Assembly: GCF_030272615.1 (NCBI RefSeq)
Contig: NC_081415.1
Location: forward strand, 626,511,740 to 626,575,739
Length of the DNA stretch: 64,000 nt
Source: Cryptomeria japonica
Lineage: Eukaryota > Streptophyta > Pinopsida > Cupressales > Cupressaceae
Direction: 5' to 3'
Below the pieces are notes generated by a model. That model ran no database searches, was not told the origin of the DNA, and worked only from the letters and a program-made list of their open reading frames with translations. Below, in pieces: positions 46,438 through 58,545 of this stretch (position 1 is the first letter of the stretch; each line of letters starts with the position of its first letter). The translations under genes were made by a program, and so were the position numbers.

Positions 46438-48192
46438 GGTAGGTGGATAAACACACCTAAAGAGAAAATGAGGCAATCGAACCTGCAAAATCAAACAATG
46501 GAGTATCATAATACATTTCAAATAAGCCTACAAGAGGAGTAAAACATCACACAAATCCAACTACGTCAATTGTAAAAACAAAATTTCAAGTTTAGACCTT
46601 AAAAAATGCTCACTATTTTCCAAACGACAAAACACAGAAGATCAGAAACTCGTACGAGTTAGGATTGAGCTACGTATGATAAAAGACTCCCAAACGACAA
46701 AAGATTAGACCCCAGATGACAAAATGGTCTTTCAAGAAGGTTGTCGTATGACACAAGGGTAGCCCTAGAATGACAAATCTAATGGTCTGAAATGACAAAA
46801 TAAAATTTAGCAGTTTGTCGTATGAGACAAAATCCTATCTCGCACGACAAAACAAGAAAACCCGACTCAACATGCCAAAAAACTTGAAAAATCAACAAAA
46901 AAATTCAAATTTGGAATGAATAACAGGCTTAAGATAGATCACTTACTAGTGGCTCATAGTGTCGCGGTCGATTATGTCATCTCTGGTGCTCGAATCAATG
47001 CTCACGAGTAGGGACCACCATTTTTCTCACAAAAGGATTTTTGAATTTTCAAACTTTGGAGGGTTAAAATGAATTGAAAATGACACTTTTGTCCCATATA
47101 TAGCCAAAAACCTAGTTTTTAACTTGCTTCGATGGTCATGAAAATTGTAACCTTAGCTAATTTTCTTGTTCTGACTCCATTTTTAGGATCGAAATCGAAA
47201 TTCGAGATCATTTTGCTAGTCAATTTCACAAAGTTTGGACCACTTAGAATTTTTCATCAAAAGCTCATTCTCTTCTTTAATTGCGCTCAATTTCTTATGA
47301 ATCAACGCTGAATCTCAATTTCAATTCTACAAATCAACTTTGCACTCACTTTTCTCATCACGGTTAATTTTCAAAAATTCCTCTGAATCAATTTGTGCTC
47401 AAAACAACTTATCATCGCTAAAAATTGCCTATAATCATTATGTACCCTCGCTATCTTTTGATTTTGCTCCCGAGGGGCATACTCGTGACCTTATGACCTC
47501 ACATCTTCAATATCGAGAAAATTTTCAAATATTCATCAAAAGTCGAGCAAAACATCTTTTTCAACTAAAGAAAATCAATCAAATCCTTATTGCTAAGGGG
47601 CATCTCATCTTCATCTCTTTATATCAAGTTGAGATTTCTCGATCATCTGACTCAAATCAATCGCTAGGCACATATCAGTTTCATCACTTCAAATAAAGCT
47701 GATATTTTTCTTTTATCTGAATCAATCTCTTAACGTTAATCAGTTTCATCGCTTTTCATCAAGTTGATTATTTGTTTAAACTCAATCAAGGGTTTAAAGA
47801 GTATCTTTGATCACGCTCAATCTAAGCAGGTGTTCAATTTCGTCGCTTTGAATCAAGATGAACAATTTATCTTTGCTCATCATGTCTTGATCAATCAAGT
47901 TCAAGATCAATTTTTATCATCACTCACTGTGTCTAGATTAATCAAGTTCTAGATCAGTAAGATCCGCTTCTTGATCAATCAAGTTCAAGTTTGGTATCTT
48001 TTGTTTCCTATCATTCCTAGTTCAATCAAGTTCGGGATCGATATCGCTTTAATCAGACTTCATTCAACTTTGTCGCTTCGAATCAAACTTAACACCTCGC
48101 TTTTTATCTAGTTCGTGATCAATCAAGTTCAGAACTGGTATCTCCTAGACACCAAATTTTCTTTGAACCAACGCGCTGCTCGCACATTAATT
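46438..48192 (+). other. Non-coding region upstream of antisense ORF and before PPT
   Basis: Includes CGTACG/GTCGTATGA-type palindromes (46651-46860) and a repeat-rich segment at 47640-48145. It would contain the promoter of the antisense ORF. An ORF at 47340-47696 is Ser/Gln-rich with no domain. Confidence 0.5.
47880..48145 (+). repeat. Degenerate AATCAAGTTC repeats
   Basis: Five copies of GATCAATCAAGTTC-like units (near 47891, 47938, 47976, 48030 and 48119) spaced 38-90 bp, each followed by GATC, GGTATC or related text. Confidence 0.6.
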
Positions 48193-48206
48193 CAAAGAGG
48201 GGCAAA
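48193..48206 (+). promoter_or_regulatory. Polypurine tract of Tat element
   Basis: CAAAGAGGGGCAAA directly before the 3' LTR TG. The identical tract recurs at 50257-50270. Confidence 0.88.
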
Positions 48207-49308
48207 TGTAATACCCTAAAAATGGTCATCTAAACCATGAGCCCCTAATCTTGACAACGTCACAAAGGTCCTAGCCAAAGGTAATTAAATAAATCTTGAG
48301 CACACAATTAATTCTTAAGTCATCAAATATCACATGGCAAATCAATCACTCAATATTAATTAAATATTTATTTAATTAGTTAAATCATTCCAAGTAAATC
48401 ATTTTTAAACAATTATCTTATTTATTTTATTAAATATCCTAGCATATTTAATTAAATAAGTCAATTTACCATAAATCTTGAAAAAAAGGAAACAAATCAA
48501 GAAAGAGGAATTGGAAATTATGAGCACAAATCTTCAAAAAAAGGAAATCAATCAAAAAAGATTAATTGACGAAGAAAGAATTAAAAATTGAGAAAAGAAA
48601 TCAATTGGAGATAATCTTGAAAAAAAATTTAAAAATTGATAAATAATCTCAGAGAAAGCAATTAAAACAATTAAATATTAAAATTGAATGAAATAGAGAA
48701 TAAATTAGTTTTTTTTTCTTTTCTGATTTTATCTTAATTTTAGTTCAATTTCCTTTAAAACTGAGAAAAGTATCCAATCACATCAATTCACCTAGATTGT
48801 GCTTCCTCTTGGAAAATCTTGACCGCTCATCATCATTTCATCTCAGCCTTTGGTTTCTTTCTGAATTTTCTATAAATTTAGGCTCTCATCTCTCATTCAA
48901 AAAAAATCCTGGAGAATATATTGTTATTATGCTATTTTTGCTCTAGGTTCATTGAGAATTTGCATTGAGATATTGCATATTAGTTATTTCATATTTCTTA
49001 AATCATTTAGCTCATTTATTGCTTAAATCATGTTAGATTAATCTTGCATATCTAGCTTAAATCTTGCATCTATTTAGCTCATATTCATGCTCATATAGAT
49101 TTAAAAATCCTTCGATTAGGTGTTGTCTAGTCACTAGATAGCTTAGAAATCTGAGAGCCATCTAAACTCGCATCTACTTGAAGGTAATGGGTTGCTTTAT
49201 AATGGTTTATTATTGATTGATTATTGATTTACTAACCATGCATCTAATGACTTAATTGAAGTGTTGTGTATTCCAGATATAGATACAGGTCCACTTTTCA
49301 CACACACA
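48207..49308 (+). repeat. Tat element 3' LTR
   Basis: About 1102 bp, matches 32966-34043. It has an extra 20 bp near 48365-48384 (a duplicated ATTTATTTAATTAGTTAA-like stretch) and two extra CA at its end. TATA box at 48871-48877. Confidence 0.9.
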
Positions 49309-49313
49309 GAAAG

Positions 49314-50270
49314 TACCTTGAATCCCCTTTCTAATGCACCTGGTCTGACCTCTTGAAGTAAAATTTGGAGGAAGTTATAAGCGGTTTACTCTCTGCAAGT
49401 TTGAAACCCTCCATTTTCAAGGGTTACAATGCAAATGGAGCCCTAACTTGCAATCTACCCATTGGAATCCAATGGCCATTGGTAGAATGCTAGTTAGAGG
49501 AATGTATTATGAGATTCCAAAAGGGAAAGGTTAGAGGAGTTGGTTTGGTAATTTTACCACCAAGCCCCAGTCTAAACTGTTTGAGGGTTTAGATTAGCCT
49601 AGAATGGAATTCATTGTGCACACAATGAAGAATGATGAACTGTAGAGTTAATTTCTAGATTGGGAACATTGGGACATAAAAGAAGCCTCCTGAAGAGTTA
49701 GAATCTTCTCGTGACCCCATTCTCACATACTTCTTTTGTAAAACATACCTAACTTGATCAATTAGGCTTGTGAACCTAGTAGGTGTTGGAGAGTGCAGGA
49801 ATAGGTTGAAAATGTAAGCTTTTGGAGTTTGATAGTAGTCCCAAAAGGGTATCTAAAACCCAAATTTACTTGGTGGGTTGTTTGGCACAATTTGGAGAAA
49901 AAGCCAATAAAATCAGTAAAATAGGGCTACTGGCCGGTAGGCCTATTCAAGCCCCTAGGACCAATACCTAAACTTGTATTCCAAAACATTGTTGTGGAAG
50001 GTCTTAGTGAGTCTTAAGGAGGGCATGGGAGTGTTATACCATCCCTATACAAGTTTAAGAACCCTATTTCACATTGGAGTGGATTGAGACCTTGAGAGGA
50101 AGCGTAGGTATTGTAAGACCTGAGAGTGTGAGTGTGTGGGTTTTTCACCCTACTGCTGCTAACCTCTGCATCACATTATATCCTAAATGTCACTGGGGCA
50201 TACTGGGGCAAATTTTTTTTCGTTATCTTTGAAACAAAGTCATTCTAAAATTGTCTCAAAGAGGGGCAAA
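49314..50270 (+). other. 3' end of the older Tat-like host element
   Basis: Resumes the sequence broken at 32960. No ORF. Ends in PPT CAAAGAGGGGCAAA (50257-50270). Confidence 0.6.
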
Positions 50271-51650
50271 TGTAGACACCTAAAAATGTCTCAATAATCA
50301 TGTACTAATTATTTGTCTTAATTGATTAAATAATTATTTAATTAAGCTAATTAATCTTATTCTTCTAAATTCATATTTCTTCATCATCTTACTAATTATT
50401 TTATTTTAATTCTATCCTAATAAATTAATCATTAACCTTTTTCTAAATATTTATTATTTAATTAAACTAACTTTTTAAATAATTAAATGACTTCTCTAAA
50501 TTATTCAATTAGCTAATTCGAATTCAAATTCCATTTCCCCAAATTCTAATTTCATTCATTCTTCAAATTTCATTAATTCTTCTAATTTCATATTTCTTCT
50601 AATTTCATTAATTCTACTAATTTCATTTAATTTCATCAATTCTGCTAATTTAATTTAATTTCATTAAATTCTTCTAATTCAAATTCAAATTCTTCCAATT
50701 TCAAATACATGTGCATGATTTCAAAGATTAAATTGAAAATCAAAGTCAAGTTCTAAATATATTCAAATAACAAATTGAATTTAAAAATCAATTCAATATT
50801 TGAATTAAATCTCATGCAAAGATTAAATTGAAAATCAAAGTCAAAGTGCAAGCACATGCTAAATTAATTAAATCATTATCTTTCCAATCTCTATTTCTAT
50901 CTTCCACTTTGCTTTTTTCCAAAAAGCTTTCAATCAGTTAACTATTCCATCTATTTTTAATTGATCATTTCAATTAATTGATTAATTACATCATTCTTTA
51001 ATTCTCTTCCAATCATTCTTTTTCATGTTTCAATCAACTTTTTTATTAATCAGTTAACTCAATTAACTATTCAATCTATTATGTTCCACCTCCAAATCAA
51101 CAGTTCAACTATCAATCAGCACGTGAGCTCACCTGAGTTCCACCTCTTAATCAATTGGTTCCACCTCTCAATCAATCCTCTCCAATAATCTATAAATTGA
51201 GCATTCAACCTTCATTTTGAACAATCATGAGAATCATGAACTTTGAATCTTTGTGTCACTTGCAGGGTTGCCAGCGCAATATTTGAGAGCCACCATACCA
51301 CAAAGAAGAGAAGAACAATGGAAGCCATATGCAGTCATGGAATAGGGAGTCTTAATTGAATATTTTATATTCCTATTACTTTGCTTTGCATTATTTCATT
51401 GGCTTATTTAGGATTATTTGATTAGTTAGGGATTCATGATTTCCCTTTGATTCTAATTGAATAATGAAGAATTTTACATATACATTACCCATTCTCTTTG
51501 CAAATCTTTCCACCATGGAGCATGCCCCTTAAATTTTGTTTGGGATAGCTTTATCCTCCACAAGTCTATTATTTCCTCCATTTCAAAGTATTATTCCATC
51601 TCCCTATCCAATCAATCAACTCATCTAGATTTAATATTTCATTAAAAATT
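50271..51650 (+). repeat. LTR A: 3' LTR of the older Tat-like element
   Basis: Begins TGTAGACACCTAAAAATG right after the PPT. Very AT-rich, with TATA box TATAAAT at 51191-51197. The right edge is inferred from the start of LTR B and from the TATA-to-end distance of the other Tat LTR; no clean CA end or target-site duplication was found. Confidence 0.55.
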
Positions 51651-53044
51651 TGTATAGACACCTATTTCTATCCACTTGATTAAATAAATGATATATTTGT
51701 TTAATTATCAACTATTAGTTATCAACTATTTAATTAATTCATCCTTACTATGTTCTTCTATTAATTAAATAAATTATTCAATTTATTTGATTTAACTCAC
51801 TTAACCATATTATTACAATTAACTAAATAAAGAAAGCATATTTGTTTAATTAACCCCCCTCTCACTTTTAAATAAATTAACATTTATTTAAGTCCCTTTA
51901 TCCTCACAATCACATGCATTTAAATTAAATAATTATCTTATTAAATTTAAATCCCATCACCCACTTGCACTTTCTAGAAAATGCAAGTTTCACACTAACC
52001 CTCCCCTTAATCATGTCTAAAACCCCTATTATTAGCCTAATCATCCTCTAAGTGTTTGCACATTCCTAAATGAAGGGATTAGGGAAGAGTCACTTATTAA
52101 ATATTTAAGGCTCTTACAAAGCCTTTAAGGCCTTCTCCCTTCTACATGCAAACCCACATGGGTCTTTGACCAATCAAACCCACCTTTAACCTTTGCACAT
52201 TCCCCCAACCTTTGGTTAAAGGCTTATCCATTAACCCAACCAATCATGGTAACTCTCAAGTCCCCTCGAGCCTTAAAGGATTTGACCAATCTAACCCTTT
52301 AACCCTTGGGTAAAGGCTTATCCATTAACCCAACCATCCATGGTAACCTTCATGTCTCTTCAAGACTTTAAGGCTTTGTCCATCCCTTCTCAAGTCTTCC
52401 CTTGTTGACACTTGTCAACATGTGATTTCTTGAGGAAGAGAACATGGATTGAGGATCATGGAATCCTCAATAAATCCTAGCCCCTCTTAAGCCCAATCAA
52501 TCTCAACCCTTCATTGCCTCATTTTTCCTATAAATAGATCTCGTTCCTTCATTGTTAGGTCACAAGAGATTGATAGGCATTGTTACTTTATTTTTGAATG
52601 ATTGTTTGAAGGGCATCTTTGTATTATGTTTTATCTCTTGCACTAGTTGAAATTACTATTTGAAATATAATAATCCATTCACATCTTTATACATCCACAC
52701 TTGACTACCATCAACCATCTCCCATTCCTCCATTTGACATCCTTTTGTGGTAGTGGTCAAGCTAAGGCCATACTTCATCTAGTAAAGGGATCTTGGAGAG
52801 GAGGAGGACAAGGAATATTTATGGAATAGGGAGCATCATGGGGAAGTATTCATTTTTTAAATTTATTTCCTAACTAACTTCTTGTGTTAATCTTATTTGA
52901 TAATGCTTTGAATGGATTTGTCTTCATGTAATTCTTATGGTTGAAGGCTCTTTACTAACATGATTTTGTATTGATTTATACAAGTCCCATTTCTATTGCA
53001 TTTCAATTTGTATATGAATTTTGTTTCTCTTCACTATTTTCACA
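51651..53044 (+). repeat. LTR B: Tat-like LTR, probably solo
   Basis: Starts TGTATAGACACCTA, similar to LTR A, with a TATA box TATAAATA at 52529-52536, and probably ends ACTATTTTCACA (53033-53044). No PPT before or PBS after it, so solo. Its U3 holds a two-copy repeat of about 93 bp (AAAGGCTTATCCATTAACCC at about 52218 and 52311). Confidence 0.55.
52529..52536 (+). promoter_or_regulatory. TATA box of LTR B
   Basis: CCTATAAATAGATC context, a near-consensus plant TATA box. Confidence 0.55.
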
Positions 53045-54045
53045 AGAGCCCTAAAAAATCTATCATCTTCACATTCTTCGAGTTGTTCTTCCTCTCTTTC
53101 ATTTTCTTCCACCTCACTTTCTTCTTCACTCATTTGATTTGTTGCATTTTTAATATCTTCTCACCTTAATTTTTATATAATCTCTAATATCATTTGTATC
53201 ATTTCTCAAAATTGTTCCAACACCTCCTCTATTCAATTCATTCCTCTTTGAGGAAGCATTTCCATCACCCTTTCAAGCACAACTTCAATCTCTTTCTACT
53301 AAGGACTTCTCTTTCTCACCTACAACAACCCACATGAGCTTCTTCACAAATTCTTCACACTTCTCACCTGCAAGTCATGGCGTAGACTCTATACACCAAG
53401 GAGAATTTAAGGAAGTTAAGTAGCAAAACAATTTCCTACACTAACCTTTAGAGGAGGGTAATGCAAAAACTTTTATAGATCTTTACAATAGTTACATAAA
53501 CTTAAGAAGAATAAACATAAATAGCATGCATACCACAACACAATGATTTACGAGGGGAAAACCCTTTCGAGAGAAAAATCCCATACACCAAAAGCCACCT
53601 AATAAATTATTCAAAATCAACAACAAATTACAATATACTTATAGAGCAAGCTTCTTACAGGATTATCACCGGCAAAGATCCAGAGGAAACTCAACAACTA
53701 TGAAACTCTTTAAATACATCACAATATAGTTGTAATACAATACCCTCATAAAATAGGGTTTCCTTCTAGGGAAAACAAATTGCACAAAATATCCACCATT
53801 AGATCTATGTCCTAAGTCTAAACAGTCAAGATTTACAATGAAAAATTATTCATAAAATGTTGCTTCAAGGGCATTGCCCTTGAGATCCCCTGCCAAGGTG
53901 GATGGCTCCTAGAGCCATTGTTTGGGGGGCCATCCCCCCAAACCCCGCAAGGTGGTAACCCCCCCTTGCAACCCCTAATGCTCATTTATCAACAACAACC
54001 CTTTATTATTTCAAGGTTGAGACACCATTTTCCTAAAAACAATTA
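53045..54045 (-). other. Copia-type leader relic downstream of a tRNA-Met PBS
   Basis: No convincing ORF. 53550-53585 resembles the conserved LTR core (ACGAGGGGAAAACCC) and 53866-53942 holds three hairpins. A degenerate Glu/Arg-rich reading on the minus strand at 53050-53350 could be a gag remnant but has many stops. Confidence 0.35.
53866..53942. other. Cluster of three perfect inverted repeats
   Basis: CAAGGGCATTGCCCTTG (53866-53882), GGCTC-CTA-GAGCC (53904-53916) and TTTGGGGGG-CCAT-CCCCCCAAA (53921-53942). GC-rich in an AT-rich setting. Confidence 0.8.
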
Positions 54046-54204
54046 GCTCTGATACAAATTGATGCAAGAGGATATCCTCTAACATGCAATTCAACACTTA
54101 AGATGTAAACACAAACCAAGACAAAGACCTTTTATTTTTCAATATTTATATTGTAACATCAAAATATAATTCATTTTCAATCAAATGTAAGAACACATCA
54201 TTTA
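54046..54204 (-). repeat. PBS and LTR fragment of a Copia relic
   Basis: Minus strand TTGTATCAGAGC (54046-54057), one change from the tRNA-Met PBS, then an LTR end TG at 54060. LTR c interrupts this LTR at 54205. Confidence 0.55.
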
Positions 54205-54217
54205 TGTTGAATAGTTT

Positions 54218-54250
54218 GGAATACTGAGAGGGGGGGTGAATCAGTATTCC
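54218..54250 (-). other. U5 hairpin (LTR c)
   Basis: GGAATACTGA (54218-54227) and TCAGTATTCC (54241-54250), perfect 10-bp stem, loop GAGGGGGGGTGAA. Confidence 0.8.
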
Positions 54251-54467
54251 CTTTTACAAATTGAACTTCTGAAACTTATTTTATTCACAATTAATCTTAG
54301 CACAAAAGTAATGCATGCATCATAATTGAAATGCAATAAATACACAATAATAAGAGAGACACTAGATTTTTATACGTGGAAAAACTAAATGGGAAAAACT
54401 AGAGAGAGGGTTAACTCTCAAGATAATATAACTGATAACTCAATGATGAATAGTGAGTACCAAACCG

Positions 54468-54501
54468 GTACTGAGAGGGGGGGGGCGGGGTGAATCAGTA
54501 C
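54468..54501 (-). other. U5 hairpin (LTR d)
   Basis: GTACTGA (54468-54474) and TCAGTAC (54495-54501), 7-bp stem, 20-nt G-rich loop. Confidence 0.75.
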
Positions 54502-55728
54502 AGACACAAAAAATTTTCCTGAACCGGTTTGATTGCAAACAGTGCACTTGACAGACAAACACTAATACCGGTCTAAACCAGATTTCTACTAGTTAAACAT
54601 AATGAGACTGTGAAAGACATAATCCGGCAACACTTAGCTTTCCATACAATCTACTCCCTCATTTCCACTTCATCCTTATGCATAAACAGATAATTATCAT
54701 CAGAGATACAATAATTTACTAGAACAACATGATTCACCACTAAACAGGAAATAAAAAAACATCACATGAAAGAGGCATCGCACATGACACACATATTTTT
54801 CACATGGAAACCCAACTGGGAAAAACCATGGTGGGGATGAATACCCACAAGCTATTTTTGAACTCTTTAGAAGTCCGCTCCGTTAGGAGCCTAGTCTGGT
54901 TAAAGACTGTTACAATAGGTTCTGTTAGGGATCACTTGGTTAAGGGATGGCTAGAATACCTGGTTAAGGGTTAAACCCTATTAAAGGTTACCTTGTTAGA
55001 GGATTTCATGAACTCAATGGCTTTGAGTCACCCTGTTAAAGGATTTACAACAAGCTTGTTAAAGCTACCATGTTAAGGGATTTTCCAACTGTTGAAGTGA
55101 TTAGAGATCAATAGGTATTACAATGATCTGGTAATAGCACTCAATGCCAATGCAGATCCATTTTATTTTCTTCCTTCTGCACACACACTTTGCAGGTATC
55201 AATTCTCTTATTTAGTTTGGCAAGAATCACGTATCTCTACACTTAGATAAACACACAACATTTGCCAACAAACTAAACATGAAACACAACATCGACCTTA
55301 TAGGAAACAGATAGGTCGGTAGCATAAACCCTAAACTGTAAACATTTAGGTTCAGCAATTCAGTTGGTTGAATCCTGACCATTGAACACTTTGCATTTGA
55401 ATACAATGGTCTTGAATAGATCTCAAGACATTCTCCATCATTCATTCTTCACCAGTTCTTGGAGGCGATAACCCATCACATGTTCTTCACTGTTTGCAGG
55501 GACTTCACACATTCCCGAGGTAGATAGGATCAATCCCCTTCATGCAAGATTCTTCATGCGCATGAGGCTGACATGGCAACATGATCTGATCTCCATTACA
55601 ATGCTAACTCATCACACAATACCATCAGTTGAATCACACAGGCTCGAAACACTTCAACCAAACCTCAAGGCTGGGACTACCAACTAGTAGTCATACCATA
55701 TTAAACCTTGATAGAAAACATTCCATAT

Positions 55729-55918
55729 ACTGGTTCACTTGGAAAAATGTACCGCTTCACCTTTTGCACATATACCGGTCCACAACATTATACTGGTTCA
55801 CTTTTCCATTTGCTTAACTTCAATAAACCGGTTCACTCTTCAACATATTATTGGTTCACTCTTTAGCATATTACCGGTTCTTTCTTTGACATATTACCTG
55901 TTCTCTCTTCAGCATATT
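55729..55918 (-). repeat. CCGGTTCAC repeat array in LTR d U3
   Basis: About eight degenerate copies of ACCGGTTCACTCTTCARCAT at 16-35 bp spacing (for example 55732, 55748, 55777, 55792, 55826, 55850, 55872 and 55896), just inside the U3 edge. Enhancer-like. Confidence 0.75.
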
Positions 55919-56352
55919 GACATCAATGACAATACAATAACATCATGTCAACATACTCTGCACATATTCCAACAATAACTAGTTATATGAGATTATAAGG
56001 ATCACTTTGAATTTGTGAACTGTCATCTCCACAGCTACACATACATCCAAAGCACAAATTAAATTTCCATAACCAAGTCCAAAACTTGGTCAACATGAAA
56101 AACATATCCTCATATTGTCCACATATGTTTCTGGAGAAACATCCTTGTGGAAAACACATCTGCAACAACTATAACACATCTACAACAACTATCTGTGAAA
56201 CACTAGCTACCTGACATAACAACAAGGCTCTTTATCTCCATACATACATATCTATCTTCCATTGTTCTGCATCACCTTGACTTTCACTATTTATAGACCT
56301 ATCCAGATCATTAGGTTTGACATCAATGACAACCAAACATACATTTCTAACA

Positions 56353-56366
56353 ATTTCCCCCTTTTT
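56353..56366 (-). promoter_or_regulatory. Polypurine tract for LTR c
   Basis: Minus strand AAAAAGGGGGAAAT directly before the LTR TG. Another tract (CAAAGGGGGAGAAAT) lies at 56479-56494. Confidence 0.7.
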
Positions 56367-57876
56367 ATTGATAGGAAAACACTTATTTCTCCCCCTTAGA
56401 TGATGATTCTCTATTCTTTGTTTTATCTATACATCTGTACATCTCCTCCATATCTATCTTTCTTTGATAATGTCTGTATTTCTCCCCCTTTGACATCAAG
56501 GACAAAGGGTAAAAACAAAAAGGGTATGTAATGGTGAAAATTAGGGTTTTTACCATAAGATGTAGTAAAACCACTAATTTTGCTTAATTACCATCACATT
56601 AGGGAACGATAGGAATTTGATAGATCTAAGCCTAATAGATCTAGATTCTAAATAGATTCTAGGGGTCTTGAATGTGTCTCTTATTTCTCTTAAGTTGAAT
56701 TGAATTGTTGAAGATGATGAAATTAGGGTAAATATGTTAGAATTGAAGTAAATATGTGCAAACAGTGAGCTACAGTCATCGGATCAAGCCACGTGGATCT
56801 GATAAATATAAGAGTATTCAGACCTGTTCCTAGAAGGAGCTCCTAATTTTTTAAGACTGTGGTGGTGGTTACCCTAGTCCTCTGCACTTTTTGCACTCTA
56901 ATGGTGGATTTTTCGTCACTGTAAATAAAGCCAATTCTGAATATTGCAGCTCTTTACCTACTTCCTACACATAGAAAAAAGGGGAAATAGGTTGGGAATA
57001 GGGGTTTTCCTAAGTCAAACCCCAGTTTAGGAATTAACCATGAATGAAATATTGCAAATACTTGAAATAAACAATGGAAAGATATACCTCAGTTCTGCAA
57101 TGATTGATAATGATGCTTTGTTTCTTGAATGTAATCACATATGTTGTATGAAATGGCATGAACATGACAAAACCCTAATCACACACATATGCTTGCATAT
57201 GAATGATGTAATGTTGCTCCATAATGAATGAATTAAGAATATGAAGCCTTGAAGACCTTTGAAATTATTTGATAATGCTTCACGGATGCAAGAATGCTTG
57301 ATTGTTTGGAGAGATAGATTGCTTAAATTAAAAATGAGTTGAGAAGGATGCCTTATATAGGGATTTCATAATTAAAATCACCTTTAGGGAGAATTAGAAT
57401 TAATATTTTTTCACATAGAGATAAATTTAAATAGGATAAGATCTCCCAATCATCCTCCCAAAATTTGGGGAAAAAAGTGTGGGACCATAGTGGAGGGTGC
57501 CACAGTCTCGGCCATTTTTTCCAAATATCTAGGGATGTGAGCTATTGTAATTCTAATGTTAAATCCAGCTCAATGGCTCAATCCAAGATGTGTATATATG
57601 CAAAATATGCTTTCATAATTATAATTAGGGCAGGATTAAGGAAAAATTAGGATTAAATGATAAAGGACACACCTAGAATTAAGAGCCCAAATAAGAGTGT
57701 GATGATGTAATAAAGTGGAATAAGACCCATATTATTGAATTAAATATTAATTAATTATAATAAAGGTCCTTTAATGCATAGAGGAAAGGGAAATACTAAA
57801 ATAGGTGCTAGGAGAGTGTGAAATTGGACACACTAATAAAGGGTGTACAGTTTATGATGCTATAGGTTACCAAAAA
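56367..57876. other. No gene recognised between ORF2-like tail and PPT
   Basis: About 1.5 kb, AT-rich, with short ORFs only (56383-56574, 57040-57231), none with a domain. It is much longer than the matching interval in element I (117-319), so an unidentified insertion of about 1.3 kb is possible. Confidence 0.4.
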
Positions 57877-58545
57877 CTATGCTTCCCAAAAATGTTTCAA
57901 TTGTACTTCACATGAAAAAATTATCTTATACCCCTGTTTAAGTTCTAGAAGAAAGGTCTTCCAAGAATTCACAACCATTCTAAGGTTTACACACAAACTT
58001 TTGTTCTCCACTAGCAAGTCAATAGCATCAGATAAGGTATCCGGTACGAAAGGATTTTGCTCAAACTTTTCTGCTTCAATAATGAGACCAGAAAGATGTT
58101 CCAATATTGCTTCAACTATCTCCTTTACTTTCCATAAATTATTCACTACATCTTCTTGTTGTCTTTGATTGATATAAGCTCAAACTATAAGGAATTTATC
58201 CTTTTTCTCTATGTACGATCTTTATCATTGAAAATATCAATTTTTTTACTGAGTTCAGCTCTGACTCAATGGAGTCAATTTTAGCTTTAAAATTTTCAAT
58301 AGCAGTAGGCCACATGAGATAATATTTATACACTCTGGCCACTTCTTCAACACATTCTCTCATTTACTTTATGTTTTTTGATAATCTCTTATGTGCACTG
58401 ACACACCTATTCTCCATAGCTTCTTGTACTTCATCTTTTTCAACAATTTCTTCAATTGAATGCTTTAAACAATCTTTGAGGTGCTAAAATAGGACATCTA
58501 GTTAAATATCTACCGTACTATTCAAAGTAATGTTATTCCGGGGTA
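57877..58545 (-). pseudogene. Coiled-coil tail resembling ORF2 C-terminus (third copy)
   Basis: Open for 89 codons at 58146-57877 (NNLWKVKEIVEAILEHLSG, ending EVQLKHFWEA) and readable upstream through stops and shifts to about 58490 (SIEEIVEKDEVQEAMENR, then KIDSIESELNSVKK). Composition and a few aligned words (S-x-x-EIVEK, ..HL.G..) recall the last 250 residues of ORF2 in element I. It is followed, as there, by a PPT and an LTR. The match is weak by eye; a generic coiled coil is the alternative. Confidence 0.4.

Larger units (their letters stand above)
32961..49313 (+). mobile_element. Tat-type Ty3/Gypsy element, 16.3 kb, with target-site duplication and antisense ORF
   Basis: GAAAG at 32961-32965 and 49309-49313 bounds a full element: 5' LTR, PBS TGGTGCCCACCGTGGGGC (34050-34067), about 2-kb leader, gag-protease-RT-integrase (36021-42965), antisense ORF (about 44680-46437), PPT (48193-48206), 3' LTR. 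The order RT then integrase, the DGG-type protease and the G-patch match the plant Tat lineage. LTRs are by eye about 95-97% identical, plus a 20-bp indel. RNase H is missing. Confidence 0.92.
54454..55974 (-). repeat. LTR d, inserted in LTR c
   Basis: Minus-strand TGTTGGAATATGTG at 55974 to the U5 end at 54454. No PBS or PPT adjoins it, so it is a solo LTR. It contains the U5 hairpin (54468-54501), the conserved core near 54789-54838 (CACATGGAAACCC, GGGAAAAACCATGGTGGGG) and the near-palindrome at 55917-55932. The target-site duplication is not clear (AATAG against ATAAC). Confidence 0.7.
54205..56352 (-). repeat. LTR c, split by LTR d (pieces 54205-54453 and 55975-56352)
   Basis: The two pieces total about 627 bp. 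The U3 edge TGTTAGAAATG abuts a PPT at 56353; the U5 edge TGTTGAATAG (plus strand) starts at 54205 with a 10-bp U5 hairpin (54218-54250). Minus-strand TATA box CTATAAATAG at 56287-56296; near-palindrome TTGACATCAATGACAA at 56317-56332. It is the 3' LTR of whatever lies from 56353 upward. Confidence 0.7.

Noticed and set aside
46600-46860. CGTACG words as a host CpG island or promoter
   Set aside because: They lie inside the target-site-bounded Tat element and recur in its leader, so they belong to the element.
57465-57650. 61-aa ORF and neighbouring short ORFs as host exons
   Set aside because: No splice-site pattern, no domain, AT-rich setting within TE remnants.
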